A model generated the notes under the pieces. The model did no database searches. It was given only the letters and a program-made list of their open reading frames with translations, and was not told the DNA's origin. Of a DNA stretch of 37,231 nucleotides, positions 15,387 through 24,243 are shown piece by piece. Numbering within the stretch: position 1 is the stretch's first letter; each line of letters opens with the position of its first letter. The translations under genes and the position numbers were made by a program. This stretch comes from an uncultured Coriobacteriaceae bacterium (GTDB lineage Bacteria; Actinomycetota; Coriobacteriia; Coriobacteriales; Atopobiaceae), in contig CADBDT010000020.1 in NCBI GenBank assembly GCA_902793465.1, positions 1 to 37,231 of the forward strand, given 5' to 3'.

Positions 15387-18041
15387 ATGATCGACCTGCA
15401 TCGTAAAGCACGACGAGCCGCCCAATGGGTCGTGGACTCCGTAATGGGCAACGGTCTTTCTCAGCAGGAAAGCGGCGAGGTCCAGGACGGCAGCACGTCC
15501 GAAGACGTTGCCCGCCTGTGCAGGCAGGCCGCCGCCGAGGGCTGCGTCCTGTTGGTAAACGATGGAACGCTACCCCTTAGCCCAACTAGCCAAGTGGCCG
15601 TGTTTGGTCGCTGCCAGCTGGACTGGTTTGCCATGGGCTACGGAAGCGGCGGCAGCGTTAAGGCGCCCTACACAACCAACCTCATAGACGGCCTCGAGGA
15701 CGCCAACGCCGCCTACGACCGCGTTCTGGCCGAGGTGTACAGATCCTGGTGCTCTAGCGACAAGAACATGGTGGACGAAGGCTGGTGGGGTCACTGGCCC
15801 ACCAGCCATCCCGAAATGCCCGTGAGCGAAGAGCTCGCGCAGGCGGCGGCGAGTTCGGCCAGCACCGCCCTTGTGGTTATTGGCCGCAACGCGGGCGAAG
15901 ACCTGGACCTACCGTTGCGCACCGGCGGCTACTACCTTACCGAGGCCGAGCGCGCCATGCTCGACGTGGTAACGAGCACGTTTAAACACACGGTGGTCGT
16001 CCTCAACACGAGCAACGCAATGGACCTGCAGTGGATTGAGGAGTACGACGCGCGCCTGAGCGCGGTCTTACTTGCCTGGCAGGGCGGCATGGAGGCGGGA
16101 AACGCCGTGGCGGACGTGCTGTATGGCCGTATTAACCCCAGCGGATGCCTTGCTTGCACCGTGGCGCGCACGTACGAGGACTATCCCAGCAGCACCACGT
16201 TTGGCAAGATTCAGGTGAGTTACGAAGAGGGCATTTACGTGGGGTACAGGCACTTTGATGCGCGCGCTCCTCAAAACGTGCTCTTTGGCTTTGGTCACGG
16301 GCTCTCGTACACAACCTTCCAGCTGTGGATTCGTGAGCTTACGCGCGAGGGGATCTACGTTAGGGCTCGCGTGCGCGTTACCAATACTGGCTCGCGTGCG
16401 GGCAAAAAGGCCGTACTGTTGTGGTGCGAGCCGCCACAGGACAAGGTCCAAAAACCCGTGCGTGTGCTGGCGGCCTTTGGTAAGACGGGCGTAATCGAGC
16501 CAGGGATGCACGAGGAAATCGAGCTTGTGTGCGACATGGCAGACGTGTCGTCCTTCGACGCGGATAGCAGGGCGTTTGTGCTTGAGGCGGGCAGTTATCA
16601 GTTTGACTGCACGCACACTGCCTCGGGAATCGACCTGCAGGAGACTGTGCTGGTGCAGCACTGCAAGCCAATATGCGAGCCAAGCGATGCGCTGCGCGAG
16701 CGCATTGCTGCCGCGCTGCCGCAGGAAGTGAGCGCAGGCAGGGCAGGAGCGGACGGGACGGACGCAAATGACAAAACCGCAGACGCAAACGGTGTGCATG
16801 GGTACAAAAGCGCAGTTGGCAGCGCGAATTGGAACAATGACGTAACTGCGTGCGAGCGCGACGGCGCAAGCAGTGGCGGTAATGCGAACAGAGGCGTGAG
16901 TCCAGAGTCTGCCAGGTCTAACGCGAACGCTAACCCTGGCACGAACAGGTCCGTCGCGGGCGCCGCTGGCGGCAACGCAACCGCAAGCTGGAGCAAAGAC
17001 GCGGGCGCGAGCAACGCACACGGGAACAAAAGCGCAGTTGGTAGCGCGAATGGCAATGCGTTCGCGAATGCACACGGACCAGGCGCAAGCGCGAGCAGCG
17101 CAGACAACAACGTGAGCTTTTCCGACGTTGCGAGCGGCAACGCCTCGCTAGACCAGCTGGTGGCCCAGCTTTCGGACAGCGAGCTGGAAGCCCTAACCTG
17201 CGGCCAAGGCACCATGAACAGCCCGCTTGGCGCACCTGGCAACGCCGGCGCGTTTGGCGGAGTAACCGAGGCGCTGCGCAGTCGCGGCATCCCGGCCGCC
17301 ATCTGCGCGGACGGACCCTCCGGCGCGCGACTGCAACGACGTTGCTCTCTGCTTCCCAGCGCCACAACACTAGCGAGCACGTGGAACACGCAACTGGTGC
17401 AAGAGCTGTACGCAGCGGTTGGGGCCGAGGTGCGCGAATGCGGCGTGGACGTGCTGCTGGCACCTGGCTTAAACATCCAGCGCGACCCACGCTGTGGCCG
17501 CAACTTCGAGTACTTCTCGGAGGATCCGGTGGCAAGCGGACTTATGGCAGCCGCCGTGGTAAACGGCCTTAAGGACGCGGGAATAAGCGCGTGTCCCAAG
17601 CACTTTGCCTGCAACAACCAGGAGAGGCGACGCAACACAAGCGACTCGCGGGTGAGCGAGCAAGCGCTGCGCGAAATCTATTTGCGCGGGTTTGACATTT
17701 GCCTGCGCGAGTCGCAGCCCGACCTCATAATGACGTCGTACAACAAGGTAAACGGCGTATGGGCGCACTACAGCTACGACCTGGCCACCACCGTACTGCG
17801 CAACGAGTGGGGCTTTGAGGGCGTGGTTATAACCGACTGGTGGATGCGCCCCGCTCGCAGCCCGGAGTTTCCCGAGCTTCGCAACAACGCGTATCGGCTA
17901 CGCGCTGGCGTGGACGTTCTAATGCCCGGCAGCATGAGCCACGTACTTAACGTCCACGAGCGCCCAGCGGGCATAACGCGCGCGGAGCTGCAGCGCACCG
18001 CACGCAGGGTACTCCGGTTTTTGCTGCGCTCTGCAACGTAG
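15387..18041 (+). CDS. Glycoside hydrolase family 3 with reversed domain order (beta-glucosidase-like)
   Basis: This 884-residue GH3 enzyme has the alpha/beta-sandwich domain first (about 40-300; EGCVLLVNDGTLPL, VIGRNAGEDLDL) and a fibronectin III-like domain next (about 330-440). A low-complexity Ala/Asn/Gly/Ser linker (about 450-580) follows. The TIM-barrel domain comes last (about 585-884), with GVDVLLAPGLNIQRDPRCGR, Lys738-His739 and the nucleophile Asp817 in VVITDWW. This inverted order is known in some rumen GH3 beta-glucosidases (Ruminococcus albus, Butyrivibrio). The start at 15387 has GGAGGTGG upstream; the frame is open back through repeat A3 without a better start. No signal peptide is visible, so it is probably cytoplasmic and cleaves imported beta-glucosides. 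Substrate specificity is not certain. Confidence 0.92.
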   Translation: MIDLHRKARRAAQWVVDSVMGNGLSQQESGEVQDGSTSEDVARLCRQAAAEGCVLLVNDGTLPLSPTSQVAVFGRCQLDWFAMGYGSGGSVKAPYTTNLIDGLEDANAAYDRVLAEVYRSWCSSDKNMVDEGWWGHWPTSHPEMPVSEELAQAAASSASTALVVIGRNAGEDLDLPLRTGGYYLTEAERAMLDVVTSTFKHTVVVLNTSNAMDLQWIEEYDARLSAVLLAWQGGMEAGNAVADVLYGRINPSGCLACTVARTYEDYPSSTTFGKIQVSYEEGIYVGYRHFDARAPQNVLFGFGHGLSYTTFQLWIRELTREGIYVRARVRVTNTGSRAGKKAVLLWCEPPQDKVQKPVRVLAAFGKTGVIEPGMHEEIELVCDMADVSSFDADSRAFVLEAGSYQFDCTHTASGIDLQETVLVQHCKPICEPSDALRERIAAALPQEVSAGRAGADGTDANDKTADANGVHGYKSAVGSANWNNDVTACERDGASSGGNANRGVSPESARSNANANPGTNRSVAGAAGGNATASWSKDAGASNAHGNKSAVGSANGNAFANAHGPGASASSADNNVSFSDVASGNASLDQLVAQLSDSELEALTCGQGTMNSPLGAPGNAGAFGGVTEALRSRGIPAAICADGPSGARLQRRCSLLPSATTLASTWNTQLVQELYAAVGAEVRECGVDVLLAPGLNIQRDPRCGRNFEYFSEDPVASGLMAAAVVNGLKDAGISACPKHFACNNQERRRNTSDSRVSEQALREIYLRGFDICLRESQPDLIMTSYNKVNGVWAHYSYDLATTVLRNEWGFEGVVITDWWMRPARSPEFPELRNNAYRLRAGVDVLMPGSMSHVLNVHERPAGITRAELQRTARRVLRFLLRSAT

Positions 18042-18099
18042 GGGCACGACCTGTGGTTTTTGCACCTAAGAGGCACCCCAACGCCATTTAGTTAGCGCC

Positions 18100-18203
18100 G
18101 TGCACATTGGGGATACTCCTCATCGGGTACATCGCGAGAAGCCCGTCTCATAATGAGTGGACTATCCGCGATGTACCCGTAGGGGAATATCCCCAATGTG
18201 CAC
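18100..18203. repeat. Family A hairpin, copy A4
   Basis: Outer stem GTGCACATT pairs with AATGTGCAC. The centre, containing CCCGTCTCATAATGAG, is close to the reverse complement of the A6 centre, so this copy is inverted relative to A6. The flank to its right, reversed, reads GGCTGTCCGAAAGCCCGTGA, the same flank as left of A3. It lies between converging genes. Confidence 0.93.
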
Positions 18204-18354
18204 CCCACCCCGTCACGGGCTTTCGGACAGCCTGAGGGGATGTCGCGATTCTTGCCCGCGCGCGCATTTCCCCCGGCCGACCGCTCACGAATGAGAGTTT
18301 CCTTGGCGCAGAAACGCAAAACCCCAGCTCGTGGGAGCTCGGAACCATGTGTTT

Positions 18355-18503
18355 TGTAATACGTGAACTCTGGGAGCCTCCCCAGAGTTCACGTATTAAC
18401 TTTTGAGCGCGCTCGTTTTGCAAAGCACCAGCTAGACGACCTGCGCCTTGAGCAAAAAGTTAATACGTGAACGCTGCGCGGCCAAAAGTCAGTTCACGTG
18501 TTA
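18355..18503. repeat. Family F: TTAATACGTGAAC inverted repeats
   Basis: AATACGTGAACTCTGGG (18358-18374) pairs perfectly with CCCAGAGTTCACGTATT (18381-18397) around a 6-base loop. The motif GTTAATACGTGAAC occurs again at 18459-18472, with an inverted partner GTTCACGTGTTA at 18492-18503. GAGCAAAAAGTTAA near 18450 mirrors TTAACTTTTGAGC near 18397, so the units are arranged head-to-head. Confidence 0.85.
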
Positions 18504-18518
18504 CAGCGGGGGCAGAAA

Positions 18519-18749
18519 CCACCGCCGTTATGTTAAGCCATGGGTTTCAATCGGCCCCGCCGGCGTGCACGGTTTTGGGACAAAGGCGTCCCCACCGTGT
18601 ACAGTCACCGCCACCGTGTACAGTTACGGAACAAAACGCTCCCTACCGTGCGCGGTTATGGGCCGTTACTGTACACGGTAGGGACGCCTTTGTCCCGGAA
18701 GTGCGCACGGCGCCAGATTCGTGCCCACGCCTTAACGTAACGGCGGTGG
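18519..18749. mobile_element. B2: MITE-like element with 19-bp terminal inverted repeats
   Basis: Ends CCACCGCCGTTATGTTAAG (18519-18537) and CTTAACGTAACGGCGGTGG (18731-18749) are complementary at 18 of 19 positions. Inside, about 45-bp arms at 18562-18605 and 18668-18714 are inverted copies (GGGACAAAGGCGTCCC, CCGTGTACAGT). No coding capacity is seen. The arms match units of B1 at 7356-7727. Flanking target duplications were not clear by eye. Confidence 0.75.
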
Positions 18750-18750
18750 G

Positions 18751-18810
18751 ATTATCCCCTATGTGCACGGCTCCCCCGAACCCTGGCTAAATAGCGGTGG
18801 GGTACTCCTT
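18751..18810. repeat. Truncated family A right end with shared flank
   Basis: ATTATCCCCTATGTGCACGG and the following bases to about 18800 match the right end and flank of A10 (from 36291). Only one arm remains, so it cannot form the full hairpin. It directly follows the B2 right terminus. Confidence 0.6.
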
Positions 18811-18833
18811 AGGTACAAAACGTTTCGGGCATC

Positions 18834-20747
18834 TTACCTACGCCCCTTTTTTCGGCCGGTCCTGCGCGTGGATTGGCCGCGGCTGCCGGAGTCCGGCCGT
18901 ACCAGGCACTTGGGACCGTACCCAATAAGGTCGGTGCGATGAGCCTTGCGCAGTGCCTCGAGCACGAGCTTGCGGTTGGCGGGGTTGCGGTACTGGATAA
19001 GCGCACGCTGCATGGCCTTCTCGTGAGGGTCGGTAGCGCAATACACCGGCTTCATGGTGCGCGGATCGAGCCCCGTGTAGTAGATGCACGTGCTCACCGT
19101 GCTCGGGGTGGGATAGAAGTCCTGGACCTGTTCGGGGTTGTAGCCCATGTCGCGACAAAACTCGGCCAGACGCACCGCCTCGCGCATCGTAGAGCCGGGA
19201 TGGCTGCTCATAAGGTAGGGCACCACGTACTGCTCCTTACCCACCTTGCGCGACACCCGCTCGAATTCCTTGCAAAACCGCTGGTACACGTCGTTGGAAG
19301 GCTTGCCCATAACGCGCAGCACCTCGTCGCATACGTGCTCGGGCGCAAGGCGCAGCTGACCGCTTACGTGGTGTTCGGCCAACTCGCGCACAAACGTGCG
19401 GTCGTCGTCCAGCATTGCGTAGTCGAATCGGATTCCGCTGCGCACGAACACCTTCTTTACGACCGGAAGCGCCCGCAGCTTGCGCAGCAGCCGCACGTAC
19501 GCCTTGTGCGTAACGGTTAGGTGCTTGCAAGGCTCGGGCGAAAGGCACCGCCTGCCCACGCACGCCCCGCGCGTAAGCTGGTCCTGACACGCCGGCACCC
19601 TAAAGTTGGCCGTCGGCCCGCCCACGTCGTGAATGTATCCCTTAAACAGGGGGTCGCGCGTCATGGCCTCCGCCTCGGCCAAGAGAGACTCGTCGCTGCG
19701 CGTCTGTATTATGCGCCCCTGGTGGAAGTTGAGCGCGCAGAACGCGCACTCCCCCAGGCAGCCACGGTTGCTGCACAGGCTAAAGCGCGTCTCCTCGATG
19801 GCAGGTATCCCGCCGTCCTTCTCGTATCTGGGATGATAAGCCCGCGCATACGGAAGCTCGTACACCGCATCGAACTCCTGGGTGCTCAACGGTTCCGACG
19901 GCGGGTTTTGAATTACATAGACCCCGTGCGGATACTCCTCCACCAAGGGATGGCCCAAAAACGGGTTGAGGTTGCGCGTCTGCATGCCAAAGCTACGCGC
20001 GTACTCCTCCTTATTTGCGCGCATGGCCTCATATGTGGGCAGGACCACGGGCTTGTCGCACTGCTCGGTCGTGCGCGCGCGATACACCGTGCCTGGTATA
20101 AACGTAAGGTCGGCAACGTCCAGCCCGGCGTCGAGCGCGTCTGCTATGGCAACTATGGACTTTTCGCCCATGCCGTAGGAAATAAGGTCGGCGCCGGAAT
20201 CCAACAGGATGGATCGCTTGAGCTTGTTGGACCAGTAGTCGTAGTGCGCAAGACGCCGCAGCGAGGCCTCAATCCCGCCCAATACGATGGGCGTATGCTT
20301 GTAGGTTTGGCGTATGAGGTTGCCGTACACCACGGTTGCGTGGTCGGGCCGCAAGCCCATCTTGCCGCCAGGCGAGTACGCGTCGCGCGAGCGGCGCTTT
20401 TTTGCCACCGTGTAGTGGTTGACCATGGAGTCCATGTTGCCGCTGGAAACCAAGAACGCGAGCCGCGGCTCGCCCAGCACGGCAATGCTTGCGGGGTCGC
20501 GCCAGTCTGGCTGGGCAATGACTCCCACCTTGTAGCCGTTGGCCTCCAGCAGGCGGGTTATGATGGCCAGCCCAAAGGAGGGGTGGTCCACATAGGCGTC
20601 GCCGCTCACGTACACGAAGTCGCACTGCTCCCAACCGCGACGGCGCATCTCGCCCTTCGTGGTGGGCAAGAACTCGCTTGCCTCCACCTTGCGCCCCTGC
20701 GGATACTGCGGCCCCTTTGCGTGCGTGCTCTTTGCGCGTTTTGCCAT
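18834..20747 (-). CDS. YgiQ family radical SAM protein
   Basis: This 637-residue member of the YgiQ/UPF0313 family has the 4Fe-4S radical SAM motif CLGECAFC (Cys330, Cys334, Cys337). A B12-binding-like N-terminal region is typical of the family (FVYVSGDAYVDHPSFG near 45). Conserved segments are GGIEASLRRLAHYDYW near 158 and DFYPTPSTVSTCIYYTG in the C-terminal part. The reaction of the family is not established to my knowledge. The protein is expected to be oxygen-sensitive and cytoplasmic. The ATG at 20747 follows GAGGGGGAAGTT; the frame continues to 20801 without a ribosome site. The tail is Arg/Lys-rich. Upstream is a minus-strand TATACT (20766-20771), then D-family repeats. Confidence 0.92.
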   Translation of the reverse strand: MAKRAKSTHAKGPQYPQGRKVEASEFLPTTKGEMRRRGWEQCDFVYVSGDAYVDHPSFGLAIITRLLEANGYKVGVIAQPDWRDPASIAVLGEPRLAFLVSSGNMDSMVNHYTVAKKRRSRDAYSPGGKMGLRPDHATVVYGNLIRQTYKHTPIVLGGIEASLRRLAHYDYWSNKLKRSILLDSGADLISYGMGEKSIVAIADALDAGLDVADLTFIPGTVYRARTTEQCDKPVVLPTYEAMRANKEEYARSFGMQTRNLNPFLGHPLVEEYPHGVYVIQNPPSEPLSTQEFDAVYELPYARAYHPRYEKDGGIPAIEETRFSLCSNRGCLGECAFCALNFHQGRIIQTRSDESLLAEAEAMTRDPLFKGYIHDVGGPTANFRVPACQDQLTRGACVGRRCLSPEPCKHLTVTHKAYVRLLRKLRALPVVKKVFVRSGIRFDYAMLDDDRTFVRELAEHHVSGQLRLAPEHVCDEVLRVMGKPSNDVYQRFCKEFERVSRKVGKEQYVVPYLMSSHPGSTMREAVRLAEFCRDMGYNPEQVQDFYPTPSTVSTCIYYTGLDPRTMKPVYCATDPHEKAMQRALIQYRNPANRKLVLEALRKAHRTDLIGYGPKCLVRPDSGSRGQSTRRTGRKKGRR

Positions 20748-20793
20748 AACTTCCCCCTCGCAACCAGTATATGCCAGATGCGAGGAATTGCTT

Positions 20794-20858
20794 CCTATCA
20801 AGGGGGGAGTACCCCCTACGGTTGGCGCCCATCAAGGGGGAGTACCCCTCTTGGTTGT
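20794..20858. repeat. Family D repeats, two direct copies upstream of the YgiQ-type gene
   Basis: TATCAAGGGGGGAGTACCCC (from 20794) and ATCAAGGGGGAGTACCCCTC (from 20831) are direct repeats. Each has a GGGG-AGTA-CCCC core and is followed by GGTTG. They lie 47-110 bp upstream of the YgiQ-type start, in or next to its promoter. Confidence 0.8.
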
Positions 20859-20897
20859 GCGTCGCCTTTGCAACGAAGGGCCGTTCATCCGAAGACA

Positions 20898-21005
20898 GGG
20901 TGCCGCTTGGGGATACTCCCCATCGGGTACATCGCGGATAGGGCTCTCGTATGGGAAGGGCCAACGCGCGATGTACCCGCAGAGGAATATCCCCAAGCGG
21001 CACCC
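20898..21005. repeat. Family A hairpin, copy A5
   Basis: Outer stem GGGTGCCGCTT pairs with AAGCGGCACCC. It is nearly identical to A9, including the flanks (20888-21030 against 32858-33000). It lies between the uvrA-like gene end and the YgiQ-type promoter. Confidence 0.94.
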
Positions 21006-21028
21006 CACGCCGCCAAGCGGTTGTGTAA

Positions 21029-21053
21029 ATCAAGGGGGGTACTCCCTCTTGAT
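21029..21053. repeat. Family D palindrome at the end of the uvrA-like gene
   Basis: ATCAAG pairs with CTTGAT around GGGGGGTACTCCCT. It ends five bases before the stop codon of the uvrA-like gene and may act as its terminator. Confidence 0.8.
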
Positions 21054-21057
21054 AGGG

Positions 21058-23568
21058 CTATGTCAGGTACTGGCCCGTTACGCTCTGCGGGCAGGCGGCA
21101 ACCTGGGCAGGCGTGCCAGCGCATACCACGCGGCCGCCCGCCTCTCCCCCGCCGGGACCGAGGTCCACCACATAGTCCGCGTTGGCAATCATGTCTAGGT
21201 CGTGCTCGATAACAACCACCGTCGCACCGGCCTGCACCAAGTGCTCCAGCACGCCCAGCAGCACCTCCACGTCCAGCGGATGCAACCCTATGGTGGGCTC
21301 GTCAAACACAAAGAGCGCGTCCTCCTGGCGCCGCCCCATCTCGCTTGCCAGCTTAAGTCGCTGGGCTTCTCCGCCGCTGAGCGCCGGCGTTGCCTCTCCC
21401 AGCGTAAGGTATCCCAGCCCCAGCCCGCTAAGCGTGGCGAGCTTTGCGTGCGCCTTGCGTAGGCCCGCAGTTGCGTCCAGAGCCTCGTCTACGGTCATGG
21501 CCATAAGGTCGGGCAGGCTAAATCCCGGGCCGCTGGATCCGCGTCCGGGCGCGCGCATAACGCGATACGCCTCGGGCGCGTAGCGAGAACCCCTACAGTC
21601 GGGACACACCACATCCACGTCTGGCAAAAACTGCACGTCTAGCGATATGGAACCCGTACCGTCGCAGGTGGGGCAGCGCAACGACCCCGTGTTGTACGAA
21701 AACGCCCCCATCTTGAGTCCACGCTCCTTGGCGTCCGGCGTTGCCGCATACGCGCGGCGCAGGTCGTCGAGCACGCCCGAATACGTTGCCACCGTGGAGC
21801 GCACGTTGGCTCCAATGGGCGTGGAGTCTATAAGGTTAACGCGGCGGATTCCCTCTGCGTCTATCGAGCGCACGTGCGCCGGCATGCGCGGTGCATCCGG
21901 CCCGGGCGCCGCACAAAGGGCCTGCAGCGCAGGGACAAGCCCTTCGAGCACGAGCGTCGTCTTGCCCGAACCCGAAACCCCCGTAACCGCGGTAAGCCGC
22001 CCGCGCGGAATGCGCACCTCCAGCGGCTTTACCGTGTGGATGGCATCGGTCGCGAGCTCGACGGCACCTGCCTCAAACACCTCGTGCGTAGCGCATTGCG
22101 GGCGCACGCGCACCTGAGCGCTGCCACTCAAGAAGCCGGCAATGCGCGAGTCGGGATTCTGCGCGATCTGGTCCACGCTACCCTGGGCAATAATCGTGCC
22201 GCCATGAGCGCCCGACCCGGGTCCGACCTCCACAATGTGGTCCGCCCTGCGAAGCAGGCGCACATCGTGGTCCACCACCACAACGGAGTTGCCGTCGGCC
22301 ACGAGGTCGTCCATAACGCCAATGAGCCCGTCCACGTTGGAGGGGTGCAGGCCAATGGAGGGCTCGTCCAACACGTAGAGCACGCCCGTCGTGCGGTTGC
22401 GCACGGCACGGCTCAGCTGCGCCCGTTGGCGCTCGCCGGTGGAAAGTGTCGAGCTCGCGCGGTCCAGCGCAAGATAGCCCAAGCCCAGCTGGCGCAGGCG
22501 CTCCGCAGGCTCGAACATCTCGCCAACGATGGTGCGCGCCATGGGCTGCAGCTCCTCGGGCATGGCATCCGGCACGCCCGCCACCCACTCCACGAGCTCG
22601 TCCAGGGTAAGCGCGCTCGCCTGCGCAAGGTTGATGCCGCACACCAATGGCGCCCGAGCCGCGTCGGAAAGCCGCGTGCCGCCGCATGCCGGGCACGGCA
22701 GCTCGCGCAGGTACTTGGCCACCCGCTTGAGGCCCTTTTCGTCCTTTACCTTGGCAAGCGCGTTTTCTACCGAGGCGCGGGCTGAGTAGTAGGTAAAGTC
22801 CATCTCGCCGGCCGTGCCGGTCTTCTCGTTATGGTACAGAATATGATATTTGTCCGGCGCGCCGTGCAGCACGAATTCCTTCTCGTCGGGTGTAAGGTCC
22901 TTGTACGGCACGTCGGTGCGGATTCCCGCCTCGCGGGCGATGTCCTTCATAAGCGACCACATAAGGTGACCCCACGGAGCCACGGCACCCTCGTCTATTG
23001 TTTTGGTCTCGTCGCCAATGAGGGTCGACTCGTCAATCTGGCGCTGCGTGCCCGTGCCCGCGCACTCGGGACACGCGCCGTCGGAGTTAAAGGCCAGCAT
23101 CTCGGCGCCAGGGCCGTAGAACTCCGCACCACACTCGGGACACACGATTGGCTGCTCCAGCGCCACGTTCATGCTGGGCGGCACGTGGTGACCATTGGGG
23201 CAAACGTGGCTTCCCAACCGGCTAAACAGCAATCGCAGGTGGTTGAGAAGCTCGGTGGACGTGCCAAACGTGGACCGTACGCCCGGGACGGCAGGCCGTT
23301 GCCGCAGCGCGAGCGCCGCTGGCACATGCAACACCTCGTCTACGTCCGCGCGTCCCGCTTGGCTAATGCGGCGACGCGTGTATGTGCTAAGCGCCTCCAT
23401 GTAGCGCCGCGAGCCCTCGGCATACAGCACGCCCAGCGCAAGGCTGGACTTGCCGGACCCAGAGACGCCCGCAATTCCCACCACCTTATTGAGGGGAATG
23501 TTTACGTCTACGTTCTTGAGGTTGTGCACGCGCGCGCCACGAACCTCTATGGTATCTACCTCTGCCAT
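21058..23568 (-). CDS. UvrA paralogue (short, UvrA2-like), tandem ABC ATPase
   Basis: This 836-residue protein carries two ABC ATPase cassettes. The first has Walker A GVSGSGKS (34-41), signature LSTGERQR (375-382) and Walker B LYVLDEP (397-403). The second has Walker A GVSGSGKT (530-537), signature LSGGEAQR and Walker B LFVFDEP. Zinc-binding pairs include CPNG/CPECG, CPECAGTG, CPACGG and CPTCDGTG/CPDCRGS. Canonical UvrA is about 940 residues; this one is about 100 shorter, as in UvrA2/DrrC-type paralogues that often lack the UvrB-binding region. The first signature has LSTGE instead of LSGGE. It probably binds damaged or drug-bound DNA. AAGGAGCG precedes the ATG. No uvrB or uvrC is nearby. 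Confidence 0.88.
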   Translation of the reverse strand: MAEVDTIEVRGARVHNLKNVDVNIPLNKVVGIAGVSGSGKSSLALGVLYAEGSRRYMEALSTYTRRRISQAGRADVDEVLHVPAALALRQRPAVPGVRSTFGTSTELLNHLRLLFSRLGSHVCPNGHHVPPSMNVALEQPIVCPECGAEFYGPGAEMLAFNSDGACPECAGTGTQRQIDESTLIGDETKTIDEGAVAPWGHLMWSLMKDIAREAGIRTDVPYKDLTPDEKEFVLHGAPDKYHILYHNEKTGTAGEMDFTYYSARASVENALAKVKDEKGLKRVAKYLRELPCPACGGTRLSDAARAPLVCGINLAQASALTLDELVEWVAGVPDAMPEELQPMARTIVGEMFEPAERLRQLGLGYLALDRASSTLSTGERQRAQLSRAVRNRTTGVLYVLDEPSIGLHPSNVDGLIGVMDDLVADGNSVVVVDHDVRLLRRADHIVEVGPGSGAHGGTIIAQGSVDQIAQNPDSRIAGFLSGSAQVRVRPQCATHEVFEAGAVELATDAIHTVKPLEVRIPRGRLTAVTGVSGSGKTTLVLEGLVPALQALCAAPGPDAPRMPAHVRSIDAEGIRRVNLIDSTPIGANVRSTVATYSGVLDDLRRAYAATPDAKERGLKMGAFSYNTGSLRCPTCDGTGSISLDVQFLPDVDVVCPDCRGSRYAPEAYRVMRAPGRGSSGPGFSLPDLMAMTVDEALDATAGLRKAHAKLATLSGLGLGYLTLGEATPALSGGEAQRLKLASEMGRRQEDALFVFDEPTIGLHPLDVEVLLGVLEHLVQAGATVVVIEHDLDMIANADYVVDLGPGGGEAGGRVVCAGTPAQVAACPQSVTGQYLT

Positions 23569-23671
23569 GCAACGCTCCTTGCCCTACCGCCAGGCGAAAC
23601 CCGTTGCCCGGCACCGGTCTTGCCATGCCAGGCTCCCGCTATTATGAGAGAAGAGCGAAAGGAACCAAACC

Positions 23672-24214
23672 ATGAAACTCTTGATTGCATCCGACATCCA
23701 CGGCGCAGCCAAGGCCTGCGAGCGCCTGATGGCCGCCGTTGCCGAGCACGAACCAGACCGCATTGTGCTGCTTGGCGACCTTCTGTACCACGGGCCGCGC
23801 AACAACCTGCCCGACGACTACGCACCCAAGCGCGTAATAGAGCTTCTGAATGCCCAGGCGGAGCGGATAATAGCCGTGCGCGGCAACTGCGAGGCCGAGG
23901 TGGACCAAATGGTGCTCGCCTTCCCCTGCATGGCAACGTACAACGCGCTGCTGGATCCCGCCACCGGCCACACGCTGTTTTGCACCCATGGCCATGTGTA
24001 TGGCCCAGGCCTGCACAACAGCATTCACAAGCTGCCCGCGCTGGCGCCCGGAGACGCGCTCGTGTACGGCCACACGCACATAAAGGTGTGCCAGAAGAGC
24101 GCCGATCTGGACGGGGTAACGTACTTCAACCCTGGCAGCGTGGGCATTCCCAAAGATGGGTCGGCAAGCTACGGCGTTTATGAGGATGGGGAGTTTGCGC
24201 ACTGCGAGCTGTAG
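23672..24214 (+). CDS. YfcE/MJ0936-type metallophosphoesterase
   Basis: This 180-residue calcineurin-like phosphodiesterase shows the complete metal-binding set: ASDIHG (Asp8, His10), LLGDLLYHG, RGNCE, THGHVYG and YGHTHI. It ends with NPGSVGIPKDG. It would hydrolyse phosphodiesters with two divalent metal ions; the physiological substrate is unknown. AAAGGAACC precedes the ATG. It is divergent from the uvrA-like gene (103 bp) and followed by hairpin A6. Confidence 0.93.
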   Translation: MKLLIASDIHGAAKACERLMAAVAEHEPDRIVLLGDLLYHGPRNNLPDDYAPKRVIELLNAQAERIIAVRGNCEAEVDQMVLAFPCMATYNALLDPATGHTLFCTHGHVYGPGLHNSIHKLPALAPGDALVYGHTHIKVCQKSADLDGVTYFNPGSVGIPKDGSASYGVYEDGEFAHCEL

Positions 24215-24243
24215 CGCGCGGGCGGCTGGCACAGGGTGCTAGG

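Noticed and set aside
19521..21212. 563-residue plus-strand frame opposite the YgiQ-type gene
   Set aside because: Antisense shadow of a strongly conserved gene; composition is Arg/His/Ala-rich without motifs.
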